Below, piece after piece: positions 1-9,000 of a stretch of 64,000 nt of DNA. The translations under genes were made by a program, and so were the position numbers. This stretch comes from Massilia sp. BJB1822. Lineage in GTDB: Bacteria; Pseudomonadota; Gammaproteobacteria; Burkholderiales; Burkholderiaceae_D. The stretch spans positions 62,001 to 126,000 of the forward strand of contig NZ_JABWEB010000005.1 of assembly GCF_013369485.1 (NCBI RefSeq), written 5' to 3'. Each line of letters begins with the position of its first letter. Position 1 is the stretch's first letter. Below the pieces are notes generated by a model. The model made no database searches, was not told the DNA's origin, and was given only the letters and a program-made list of their open reading frames with translations.

Positions 1-1
1 G

Positions 2-1153
2 GTGGGCGTGCTGCAACTGGTGAACGCGCAAGACCCGGCTACCGGCCAGGTGCAGGCCTTCAGCGCCACCGACCAGCGCTTTATCGAGGCGCTGGCGGCG
101 CAGGCCGGGGTGGCGCTGACCAACCAGCAGCTCTTGCACCAGCTGGAAGAGCTGCTGCTGGCCCTCGTCAACCTGATCAATATCGGCATCGACGAAAAAT
201 CGCCTTACACCGGCCGCCACTGCCAGCTGGTGCCGGTGCTGACCATGATGCTGGCCGACGCCGTGCACCAGACCGATACCGGCCCGCTGGCCGATTTCCA
301 TATGAGCGATGCCACGCGGCGCGAGCTGTGGCTGGCCGGCCTGCTGCACGATTGCGGCAAGATCACCACGCCGGTGCACGTGGTGGACAAGGCCACCAAA
401 CTGGAAACCCTGTTCGACCGCATCCACCTGATCGATACCCGCTTCGAAGTGCTGCTGCGCGACGCCGAGCTCCACGCTCTGCGCGCGGCGGCGGCCGGAG
501 GCGATGCGGATGCCCTGCGCGCGGCGCTGGACGAGGAGTGCGCTGCCTTGCGCGCCGACCGTGCCTTCCTGCACCATGCCAATGTGGGAGCGGAAAGCAT
601 GAGCGAGGCCGACCAGGAACGCGTGCGCCGCATCGGCGCGCGGCGCTGGGTCGGGCCGGACGGCCGGGAGCAGCCCTTCCTCAGCGAGGACGAGCTGAAG
701 AACCTGCACATCCGCGCCGGCACGCTGACCGAGGATGAGCGCAAGATCATCAACAACCATATCGTGATGACGGTGCGCATGCTGGAATCGCTGCCCTGGC
801 CGCGGCATCTGCAGAACGTGCCGGAATTTGCGGGCGGCCACCACGAGCGCATGGACGGCAAGGGTTATCCGCGCGGGCTGACGAAAGAACAGATGTCGGT
901 GCCGGCGCGCGTGATGGCGATCGCCGATATCTTCGAAGCGCTGACCGCGCGCGACCGGCCCTACAAGAAGGGCAAGATGCTGTCCGAGTCGCTGCACATC
1001 CTGGGCAAGTTCAGCGAGAACGGGCATATCGATCCCGACCTGTTCGATATCTTCATGCGCCGCAAGGTCTATCTCGACTATGCGCGCAAGCATATGGACC
1101 CGCGCCAGGTCGATGTCATCGACGAGGCGCTGATCCCCGGCTATACGCCATGA
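2..1153 (+). CDS. GAF/HD-GYP domain protein, probable c-di-GMP phosphodiesterase (5' end outside window)
   Basis: The frame is open from the window edge, so the start is missing. The first ~45 residues resemble the end of a GAF domain (GVLQLVNAQ...FIEALAAQAGVAL). An HD motif follows in GLLHDCGKITTP, and the HHE-x-DGKGYP signature at about residues 280-290 identifies the HD-GYP subclass, which hydrolyses cyclic di-GMP. About 110 residues separate the HD motif from the helix before the second histidine, far longer than in compact HD-GYP domains; the insert contains an Ala-rich helical stretch. The stop codon overlaps the start of the adenylate cyclase gene (ATGA), so the two are probably co-translated and may join c-di-GMP and cAMP signalling. 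An N-terminal receiver or further GAF domain upstream is possible but not visible. Confidence 0.85.
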   Translation: MGVLQLVNAQDPATGQVQAFSATDQRFIEALAAQAGVALTNQQLLHQLEELLLALVNLINIGIDEKSPYTGRHCQLVPVLTMMLADAVHQTDTGPLADFHMSDATRRELWLAGLLHDCGKITTPVHVVDKATKLETLFDRIHLIDTRFEVLLRDAELHALRAAAAGGDADALRAALDEECAALRADRAFLHHANVGAESMSEADQERVRRIGARRWVGPDGREQPFLSEDELKNLHIRAGTLTEDERKIINNHIVMTVRMLESLPWPRHLQNVPEFAGGHHERMDGKGYPRGLTKEQMSVPARVMAIADIFEALTARDRPYKKGKMLSESLHILGKFSENGHIDPDLFDIFMRRKVYLDYARKHMDPRQVDVIDEALIPGYTP

Positions 1154-3405
1154 AGCGGCTGGCGCTGCGCTATGGCGCGCGCTGGCTGCTTGGCCTGGGG
1201 CTGGCCCTCTTGGCGGGCCTGCAGGTGGCGGGAGTGCTGCACAGCGATGCGGTCGAACGCATGGACGCCTACTTCGCCGGTCTGCGCATGCGCGCCGAGG
1301 CGCCCACGCTCGATCCGCGCATCGTCATCGTGGATATCGATGAGCGCAGCCTGGCCGAGGTGGGACGCTTTCCCTGGAGCCGCGATGTGATGGCGCGTCT
1401 GGTGCAGCGGCTGACGACGGGCTACCAGGCAGCCGCCGTCGGTTTCGATATTTCCTTCCCCGAGGCGGACACCAGTTCCGGCTATGGCGTGCTGCAAGGC
1501 CTGGCCCAGCGCGAGCTGAAAGGCGTGCCGGGCCTGGAGGCGCAACTGGCCCGCCTGCAGCCCCAGCTCGACTATGACGGCCTGCTGGCCGCCGCCATGA
1601 GCGGCCAGCCCGTGGTGCTGGGCTATAACACCTCGGGCGGCCAGCCCAAGGGCGCGTTGCCCAAACCCGCTTTTACCGCCGAGCTGCTGAACGGGCGCCG
1701 CCTGGACGCGTTCGAATCCAGCGGTTACGAGGCGAATATCGCGCGCCTGCAGCAAGCCGCGCGCGGCGCGGGCAGCTTCACCGTGCTGCCCGACAGCGAT
1801 GGCGTGGTGCGCACCGTGCCGCTGCTGCGCAAGATCGGCGACGGCTATTATCCGGCCCTGTCGCTGGCCACCGCCGCCGTCGCCCTGCAGGCGCGCGCCA
1901 TCGCGCCGGTGCTGGATAATACGGTCGACACCCTGTCGCATGCCGAACGCGAATACGGCGGCCTCGAAAACATTGCCCTGTTCACGCCCGAGGGCATGCT
2001 CAGCATCCCGGTGGGGGAAGGCCTTAGCACCACCGTGCAGTTTCGCGGCAAGGGTGGGCCGCAGGGCGGCGCTTTCCGCTACCTGTCGGCCGCCGAGGTG
2101 CTGCGCGGCGTCAGTGCGCCGCAGTTGCTGAACGGCGCCATCGTCCTGGTCGGCACCACCGCCCCCGGCTTGAACGATCTGCGCGCCACGCCGGTCAGCG
2201 CCGTGTACCCCGGGGTGGAAATTCATGCCAACATTATCAAATCCATCCTCGACGGCAGCTTCAAGGCGCGCCCCGATTTTGCCCTGGCGGCCGAGCTGTT
2301 GCAGATATTGCTGGCTGGGCTTGCACTGAGCATCGTGTTGCCTCTGTTGGCGCCTTTCTGGACGGTAGCGCTGGCGGCGGCCAGCGCGGCGGCGGCGCTG
2401 GGCTTCAATTTCTGGCTCTACCGCAGCGCCGACGCGGTGTTGAATGTTTCGGCCATCCTGCTGCTGATCCTGGCCCTGTTCATTCTCAACCTGGCCTGGG
2501 GCTATTTCTTCGAGGTGCGCCGCGGCCGCGCCCTGGTGTCGCGCTTTGGCGAATACGTGGCGCCCGAGCTGGTGGCCGAAATGGCGCAAGACCCCGAGCA
2601 GTACAGCATGGAAGGCGAAAGCCGCGAGCTGACCGTGATGTTTGTCGACGTGCGCGGCTTCACCACCATTTCCGAAGGCCTGCCGCCGCGCCAGCTGCGC
2701 GAATACATCAATCTGTATCTGACGGCCATGTCGCGCGATATCCGCGACAGCCATCGCGGCACCCTCGACAAATACATCGGCGACGCGGTCATGGCCTTCT
2801 GGGGCGCGCCCGTGCCTTTTGCCGACCATGCCAGCCGGGGCGTGGCGACGGCCCTGCTGATGCAGGCCAGCGCCGTCCGTCTTGACCAGAGCTTCCGCCA
2901 GCGCGGCTGGCCGCCGCTGAATATCGGCATCGGCCTGAACACGGGGCTGATGCATGTGGGCGATATGGGTTCGGAGATCCGCCGCGCCTACACGGTGATG
3001 GGCGATGCCGTGAATCTGGCCTCGCGCCTGGAAGGCATCACCAAGGTGTATGGCGTGGGCATCGCGGTCGGCCAGGCTACGCGCGAGGCGGCGCCGGACT
3101 TCGTCTACCGCGAATTGGACCGGGTGCGCGTCAAGGGCAAGAACGAGCCGGTCGCCATCTTCGAGCCGCTGGCCCACGCCGGCCAGGCCGCTGCTGCCGC
3201 CTTGGCGCAGCTGGAACGCTGGCACGCGGCGCTGGCGCTGCTGCGCGATCAGCACTGGGACGCCGCCGCTGCTATTTTGCTTGAACTGCGCGCCGCCGAT
3301 CCGGCCTGCCAGCTCTATCAGTTATACATGCAGCGCATAGACTTCTACCGGCTTCATCCTCCCGGTGAGAACTGGGACGGCGTTACGAGCTTCGACAGCA
3401 AATAG
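1150..3405 (+). CDS. CHASE2-domain class III adenylate cyclase
   Basis: Membrane-bound sensor cyclase of 751 residues. A first hydrophobic helix (about residues 12-28) is followed by a periplasmic CHASE2 sensor domain (about 35-375, with IVIVDIDERSL and PGVEIHANII), then a cluster of about three membrane helices (380-455) and a cytoplasmic class III cyclase domain (about 490-670). In the catalytic domain the metal-binding aspartates lie in FVDVRGFT and YIGDAVMAFWGAP. The lysine of LDKYIGD is the adenine-selecting residue, and NLASRLE carries the transition-state Asn and Arg, so ATP to cAMP is the likely reaction. It overlaps the HD-GYP gene by 4 bp. The ligand sensed by CHASE2 is unknown. Confidence 0.88.
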   Translation: MKRLALRYGARWLLGLGLALLAGLQVAGVLHSDAVERMDAYFAGLRMRAEAPTLDPRIVIVDIDERSLAEVGRFPWSRDVMARLVQRLTTGYQAAAVGFDISFPEADTSSGYGVLQGLAQRELKGVPGLEAQLARLQPQLDYDGLLAAAMSGQPVVLGYNTSGGQPKGALPKPAFTAELLNGRRLDAFESSGYEANIARLQQAARGAGSFTVLPDSDGVVRTVPLLRKIGDGYYPALSLATAAVALQARAIAPVLDNTVDTLSHAEREYGGLENIALFTPEGMLSIPVGEGLSTTVQFRGKGGPQGGAFRYLSAAEVLRGVSAPQLLNGAIVLVGTTAPGLNDLRATPVSAVYPGVEIHANIIKSILDGSFKARPDFALAAELLQILLAGLALSIVLPLLAPFWTVALAAASAAAALGFNFWLYRSADAVLNVSAILLLILALFILNLAWGYFFEVRRGRALVSRFGEYVAPELVAEMAQDPEQYSMEGESRELTVMFVDVRGFTTISEGLPPRQLREYINLYLTAMSRDIRDSHRGTLDKYIGDAVMAFWGAPVPFADHASRGVATALLMQASAVRLDQSFRQRGWPPLNIGIGLNTGLMHVGDMGSEIRRAYTVMGDAVNLASRLEGITKVYGVGIAVGQATREAAPDFVYRELDRVRVKGKNEPVAIFEPLAHAGQAAAAALAQLERWHAALALLRDQHWDAAAAILLELRAADPACQLYQLYMQRIDFYRLHPPGENWDGVTSFDSK

Positions 3406-3537
3406 CGTTTCGCGCGCGCCACGCTAGCAAAAAAATAGTCCGCCACGCCGCGCAAAGCGGATTAAACTTTGAAGTAACAACAATTACACTCCGCTTAAGC
3501 TGGAGAGAGTTTGTTGGGTAGACAGGAGGAGGCTCAA

Positions 3538-4230
3538 ATGACATCCTGCGACAAGCTCGTGCTGGCCGGCGCCGCATGCGTCGACCTGTTGGCTGTCCTT
3601 GCATCTTCAGCTGCAATGGCGGCCCCGCCCGACCCCTTGCCCATCGGCGCACCCGGATATAGCAGCGTCTATACCCGCGATAAGCGCGACTGGAAATCCA
3701 CTTTCGAAGTAAGCGGCGCGCGCGCCCAGCCCGACGAATTCGGCATGCAGGCCGGCCCGCCGCCGGAAGGCTACACCGTGCGTCTGGCCGCCACGCTGAC
3801 CCACGCGCTGCCGCGCGATTGGCAGCTGCGCGCGACGGTGAACGGCCAATACAGCAGCGAGGCGCCCACCGAGCAGCAGCTGTATGGCGCGCCCGCCACG
3901 CGCGCGCTGCGCATCTACAGCTCGCGCGAGGTGCTCACCGACAGCGGCCTGGCGGGCAATCTGGAGCTGCACTCGCCGAATCTGTGCGGCAGCTACCTGC
4001 GCAACGAATGCCGCGCCCTGATGTTCTACGACCGCACTTACTTCAGCCGCGTGCGCGAGGTGCATGGCGTGCTGCGCACGGGCTGGGTGCGCAGCGTGGG
4101 CGTCGGCCTGCGCATGAAAATGACGCGCCATACCGATCTGCAGCTCGATTATGGCCGCGTGCTCGGTAACAGCGCGGTGGGGCCGGAAGACCGCAACCGC
4201 ATCAATCTGCGCCTGGGCTTCTCCTTCTGA
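3538..4230 (+). CDS. secreted protein consisting of a C-terminal TpsB barrel segment (truncated ShlB/FhaC paralogue)
   Basis: The ATG at 3538 is chosen because GGAGGAG sits just upstream; it gives 230 residues. A signal peptide (about residues 1-28, ending AAMA) is followed by ~55 unrelated residues. From about residue 82 to the end the protein aligns with the last ~150 residues of the TpsB encoded next door (4451-6025): both share LPRDWQLRA, NGQYSS, NLEL.(S/T)PNLCG and LQLDYG. At DNA level bases 3841-3860 equal 5636-5655, and 3808-3833 differ from 5603-5628 at one base. The POTRA domain and most barrel strands are absent, and the VRGF motif is degenerate (ALRIY). Either a decayed duplication given a new signal peptide or a functional mini-barrel. 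The intact frame, RBS and signal peptide favour an expressed gene. Confidence 0.72.
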   Translation: MTSCDKLVLAGAACVDLLAVLASSAAMAAPPDPLPIGAPGYSSVYTRDKRDWKSTFEVSGARAQPDEFGMQAGPPPEGYTVRLAATLTHALPRDWQLRATVNGQYSSEAPTEQQLYGAPATRALRIYSSREVLTDSGLAGNLELHSPNLCGSYLRNECRALMFYDRTYFSRVREVHGVLRTGWVRSVGVGLRMKMTRHTDLQLDYGRVLGNSAVGPEDRNRINLRLGFSF

Positions 4231-4291
4231 TCACTGTGCCCGCCGCCTTGCAAACTGGGAGGCGGGCCGTCTTGTCTGACCGTCATCGCGG

Positions 4292-4321
4292 CTGTCGCAT
4301 GGACGGTACAAACTGTCGCAT
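4292..4321. repeat. pair of 9-bp direct repeats upstream of tpsB
   Basis: CTGTCGCAT occurs at 4292-4300 and again at 4313-4321, 21 bp apart (two helical turns), in the 220-bp gap before the TpsB gene. Both copies are adjacent to GCGGC. The helical phasing is what tandem regulator sites look like, but no regulator can be named. Confidence 0.35.
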
Positions 4322-4450
4322 TCGCGGCAAAAATTTCCTCAAAGCACGATCAAATCTAGGGCGCGCAGGCCGGGATGCGCAATAATTTTCCCATCGCCGC
4401 AGCGCCGCAGGATCTGGGTATTTTTATCCATATTGATCGTGAGACCATAG

Positions 4451-6025
4451 ATGACATACCGCTTCGCGCACCTTGCCGCCAGCACTGTCTTTGCCGCCGC
4501 CTGCTTCTCCGTCCAGGCCCAGGAGGGCGTGATCCGCTTCGAGATCAGCCGCTTCGACGTGCGCGGTAATACCTTGCTGGCGGAGGACGAGGTGGCGCGC
4601 GTGCTGGCGCCCTTCACCGGCAGGCAGCGCGATTTCGGCGATGTGCAGCGCGCGCTGGAGGCGCTGGAAGCGGCCTTCCATGCGCGCGGCTACCAGGTGG
4701 TGACGGTGGAATTGCCGGAACAGGAGCTGGAGCAGGGCGTGGTGCGCCTGAACGTGGTGCAGACCCGCATCGGCCGCATTGCAGTCAAAAACAACCGCCG
4801 CTTCGATGAAGCCAATGTGCGCCGCGCCTTGCCCGGGCTGCAGGAGGGGCGCACGCCGAATCTGCCCCAGATTTCGAACAGCCTGAAACTGGCGAACGAA
4901 AATCCGGCGCGCAAGCTGACCCTGAAGCTGCAAAGCGGCGAGCAGCATGACGAAGTCGACGCCGTCGTCGAGGTGGCGGACGAGAAGCCGTGGAAGGCCA
5001 TGCTGAATGCCGACAACAGCGGCACCAGCCAGACCGGCCGCACGCATCTGGGCTTCGTGCTGCAGCATGCCAATCTGTGGGGCCGCGACCATGTCGCAAG
5101 CCTGCAGTACACCACCACGGCGGAGGAGCCGGGCCGGGTCAAGGTGTATGGCCTGGGTTACCACATTCCGCTGTACGCGCAGGGCGATGCGCTGGACTTC
5201 TACGCCAGCTATTCGAATATCGATTCAGGCAACGTGGCGGCCGGTGTGCTTAGCCTGGCCGTCAGCGGCAAGGGTGCGGTGTATGGCGCGCGCTATACCC
5301 ATAATCTGGCCAAGCGCGGCGACTATGAGTCGAAGCTGGTGTATGGATTCGATATCAAGGCCTTCAAGAACAGCGTGCAGTTCGAGGGGCAGGAGCTGGG
5401 CAATAACGTGACCGTGCATCCGCTCAGCGTCGCTTACGCGGGCGATTGGGCTTTGCCGCAGGGAGAACTCGATGTGTCGGCCACCCTGCTGCGTAACCTT
5501 CCCGGCGGCTCGCGCGGTGGCCAGGCCGACTTCACGCGTGCGCGCATCGGCGCGCGCGACAACTACAACATCCTGCGTCTGGGGCTGAGCTATAGCCGGG
5601 TGCTGCCGCGCGACTGGCAGCTGCGCGCCATCGTCAACGGCCAATACAGCAGCGATGCGCTGATCCCCGGCGAGCAGTTTGGCGCCGGCGGCGCTGGTTC
5701 GGTGCGCGGCTTTGCCGAACGCGAACTATCCAACGACGTGGGCGTCAACGCCAATCTGGAACTGTACACGCCCAATCTATGCGGCGGCGAAGGCAAGCGC
5801 CAATGCCGTCTGCTGGCGTTCTACGACAGCGCCTACCTCAAGCGCAATAAAGCCCTGTCGGGCGAGTTGCGCAGCACATCCATCGGCAGCGCGGGCGTGG
5901 GCCTGCGGCTGCTGCTATCGACTTATGCCAGCTTGCAGCTGGATTATGGCCATGTGCTGAAGGAGGGCGCGACCGCGCGCTCCGGCGGCAACCGCCTGCA
6001 TGTGCGACTTGGCCTGGCGCATTGA
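4451..6025 (+). CDS. two-partner secretion outer-membrane transporter (TpsB, ShlB/FhaC/HecB family)
   Basis: Outer-membrane pore that secretes and folds the TpsA protein encoded immediately downstream. The 524 residues begin with a signal peptide (about 1-23, ending VQA). A POTRA_2 domain (about 30-105, FDVRGNTLL...) and a second POTRA-like ShlB segment follow, then a 16-strand barrel to the C-terminus. The family's L6 tip motif VRGF is present at about residue 418. The length is normal for the family. The start is 425 nt before the barrel-paralogue similarity begins on the protein and gives a clean signal peptide. The gene ends 27 bp before tpsA, consistent with a tpsB-tpsA-fecR operon. Confidence 0.9.
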   Translation: MTYRFAHLAASTVFAAACFSVQAQEGVIRFEISRFDVRGNTLLAEDEVARVLAPFTGRQRDFGDVQRALEALEAAFHARGYQVVTVELPEQELEQGVVRLNVVQTRIGRIAVKNNRRFDEANVRRALPGLQEGRTPNLPQISNSLKLANENPARKLTLKLQSGEQHDEVDAVVEVADEKPWKAMLNADNSGTSQTGRTHLGFVLQHANLWGRDHVASLQYTTTAEEPGRVKVYGLGYHIPLYAQGDALDFYASYSNIDSGNVAAGVLSLAVSGKGAVYGARYTHNLAKRGDYESKLVYGFDIKAFKNSVQFEGQELGNNVTVHPLSVAYAGDWALPQGELDVSATLLRNLPGGSRGGQADFTRARIGARDNYNILRLGLSYSRVLPRDWQLRAIVNGQYSSDALIPGEQFGAGGAGSVRGFAERELSNDVGVNANLELYTPNLCGGEGKRQCRLLAFYDSAYLKRNKALSGELRSTSIGSAGVGLRLLLSTYASLQLDYGHVLKEGATARSGGNRLHVRLGLAH

Positions 6026-6052
6026 CGGTTTATCGAGTAGCGGAGCAAGACC

Positions 6053-9000
6053 ATGAGGCATCAGCGTTTTTCCTGCGCCGCGAGCCGGCGCCATCGTCTG
6101 CAGCGCACCATGCTGGCGGCAGCCATCGCCGCCGCTTTCGGCGCGGCGCAAGCCAATCCCACCCTGCCGCAAGTGGTGGCGGGACAGGCGGCATTCAGCC
6201 AGGACGGCAAAACCTTCTCGGTTCGCAATGCGCCGAATACCATCATCAACTGGCAAAGCTTCTCGATCGCGAAGGACGAGATCACGCGCTTCATCCAGCA
6301 GGGGGCGGATAGCAAGGTGCTGAACCGCATCACCGGGCAAGACCCCAGCCGGATTCTGGGGGCGCTGCAATCGAACGGCCAGGTCTTCCTGATCAATCCT
6401 AACGGCGTCCTGTTCGGCCGGGATGCGCGCATCGATGTGCAAGGGCTGGTGGCCTCCAGCCTGGCGCTTTCGAATGCTGACTTCCTGGCCGGGAAGCACA
6501 GCTTCAGCGGCGCGCCCGGCGCGGGCAAGGTGGAAAACCAGGGCAGCATCGTGACGCCGCAAGGCGGCCGCGTATTTCTGATCGCGCCCGATGTGGCGAA
6601 CAGCGGCATCATCGCCTCGCCCCAGGGCGAGGTGGTGCTGGCGGCGGGACATAGCGTGCAGCTGGTGGATTCTGCCAATCCGGCCCTGCATGTGGTGGTG
6701 TCGGCGCCAGCCGACCAGGCGCTGAACCTGGGCCAGGTGGTGGCGCAGGGCGGCCGCATTGGCATCTATGGCGCCTTGCTCAGCCAGCGCGGCACGGTGA
6801 ATGCCGATAGCGCAGTCGTTGGCGCCAACGGCAAGATCGTGCTCAAGGCCAGCCATACGGCCTTGCTGGAAGCGGGCAGCCGCACCTCGGCCACCGGCGC
6901 GGGCAAGGGTGGCGCCATCGAAGTGCTGGGCCAGCGCGTCGGCGTGATGGGCGATGCGCGCATCGATGCCAGCGGCGCGCAGGGCGGCGGCAGCGTGCTG
7001 CTGGGCGGCGACTATCAGGGCAAGGCCAGCGCGGCGCGCGGCAATGCGCTGCAAAGCTATGTGGGCAAGGAGGCGCAGGTGGCGGCCGATGCGCTGGAGG
7101 CGGGCGACGGCGGCAAGATCATTGTCTGGGCCGACGACACCACGCGCGCTTACGGCAGCTTGTCGGCGCGCGGCGGCAAAGCCGGCGGCAAGGGCGGGCT
7201 GGTGGAAACCTCGGGCCATTACCTGGACGTGGCGGGCATCCGCGTCGACACCCGCGCCGCCAAAGGCGCCTCCGGCACCTGGCTGCTCGATCCTTACGAC
7301 ATCGAAGTGAAGGCAGGCGGCACGGCATCGGTGGGCGATGTGGCGGCCTTCGCCGCGGGGGCGTCGAGCGGCGTGACCCTGGTCGATCCGGCCGCGCTGG
7401 CCGCCACCGCCAGCAATGTGCTGCTCCAGGCCAGCAATGACCTGACCATCACCGATGCGCTCGACCTGACCCCCCCGGGCCTGGAGATCAAGGCGCAGGC
7501 GGGCAATCACATCAATGTCAACGCGGCGCTGAAGACCACGGCGGGACGCATCACCCTGTGGGCCAACGATGCGGGCGCGCCGGGCAGCGATCCGCTGCTG
7601 GGCAATCTGAATATCAATGCGCCTGTCGATACGCGCGGCGGCACGCTCTCGCTGAGCGGCGCCAATTTGAATCTGAACGCCATCGCCAGCATCGGCACGG
7701 GTAGCGCCGATCTGCGCACCAATGTGGCCGACGGCACGATCACGGTTGCAAGCACGGGCGGCGTGAATGGCCTGGCCTCTGTTGCCAATGTGCCGGTGCT
7801 CTCCTTCCTCGCGAATAATGTGGTGCTCGATGGCAGCGTGAGCGCTGGCGGCCCAGGCGACAATAGCGTGGTGTCCTTCGCGCCGCTGGACGGCAGTCGC
7901 CCAATGGAAATCGCTGCCGGCAAGACGGGCAGCAGCCTGATACTGAGCGCCGATGAATTGAATCGCATTGCCGCTTCCGAGATCGTTCTTGGCAATTCCG
8001 CGCATGGCGGCGGCATCGCCGTGTCGCAGGCGGCCAATCTGCATGCCGAAGTGCGCAAGCTGTCGCTGCGCACGGCCAAGGATGTGGTATTCAATCAGCC
8101 CATGGTCATGGCGAACGCCAACGGCAGCCTGGAGGCCTCGGCCTTTGGCAGCGCGGGACGCATCGCTTTCGCTGGCATGGGCAAAGCAAGCGCGTCGGCC
8201 GTGAGCCTGCGCGCCGACAATATGGATCTGGGCAGCGCGGCAGGCACCGTGAGCGCTTCCAGCTACGTGATGCTCGATACGGATTCCGACAGCGCCGCCA
8301 TCCGGCTGGGGCAGAACGCCAGCGGCGGCACGGGAACCCTGGTGCTGGACGAGGCGGAGCTGAAAGCCATTTCCACGCCCTTCCTGGGCATCGGCACGCG
8401 CGCCACCTACAGCGGTGCATTGAGCGTGGACGGGCCGCTCAATCTTGCATCCATCAGCAATCCCTCGCTGGCGGCGGCCATGCCGGATGCCGGCGGCGCG
8501 GCGCCGGCTGGCGCGTCAAACCGCGTCACCAGCGCTGGCGTCATCGGCGGCTCCGCCATCGGTTCCATGAAACTGCGCGGCGGCAGCCTTGCGCTGACGG
8601 GCGATATTGCCGTGACAAATGAGCTGGGCCTGTCCAGCGCTGGCGCGATCACCCAGGGCGGCAAGCTGACGGCGCAGAGCCTGAACGCGAGCGGCGCGTC
8701 GGTCGCGCTGGAAGGCGACAACCAGATCGCCAATATCAGCGGCAGCGCCAGCAGCGGCGACTTCCTGCTGCGCACCAGGGCCAGCTTCCTGCGCGTCGGC
8801 AATGGCCAGACGGTGCAAGGCATCAGTGCCAGTGGCCGCATCAAGCTGACCGGCGCCGGCTTTATCGGGCAGTACGACAATGCGCCACTGAGCGCTGCTT
8901 CGCTGCTGCTATCCGCGCCGGACGGCGTCGATCTGATGGCCGCCAACAATCAGGTTGGCGCGGTAGCGGCGCAGGATGTGGCCCGCTTCAATTTCCGCAA

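Noticed and set aside
4238..4267. Terminator after the mini-barrel gene
   Set aside because: A GCCCGCC/GGCGGGC stem exists, but with a loop of about 15 nt and a poor T-run; too weak to call.
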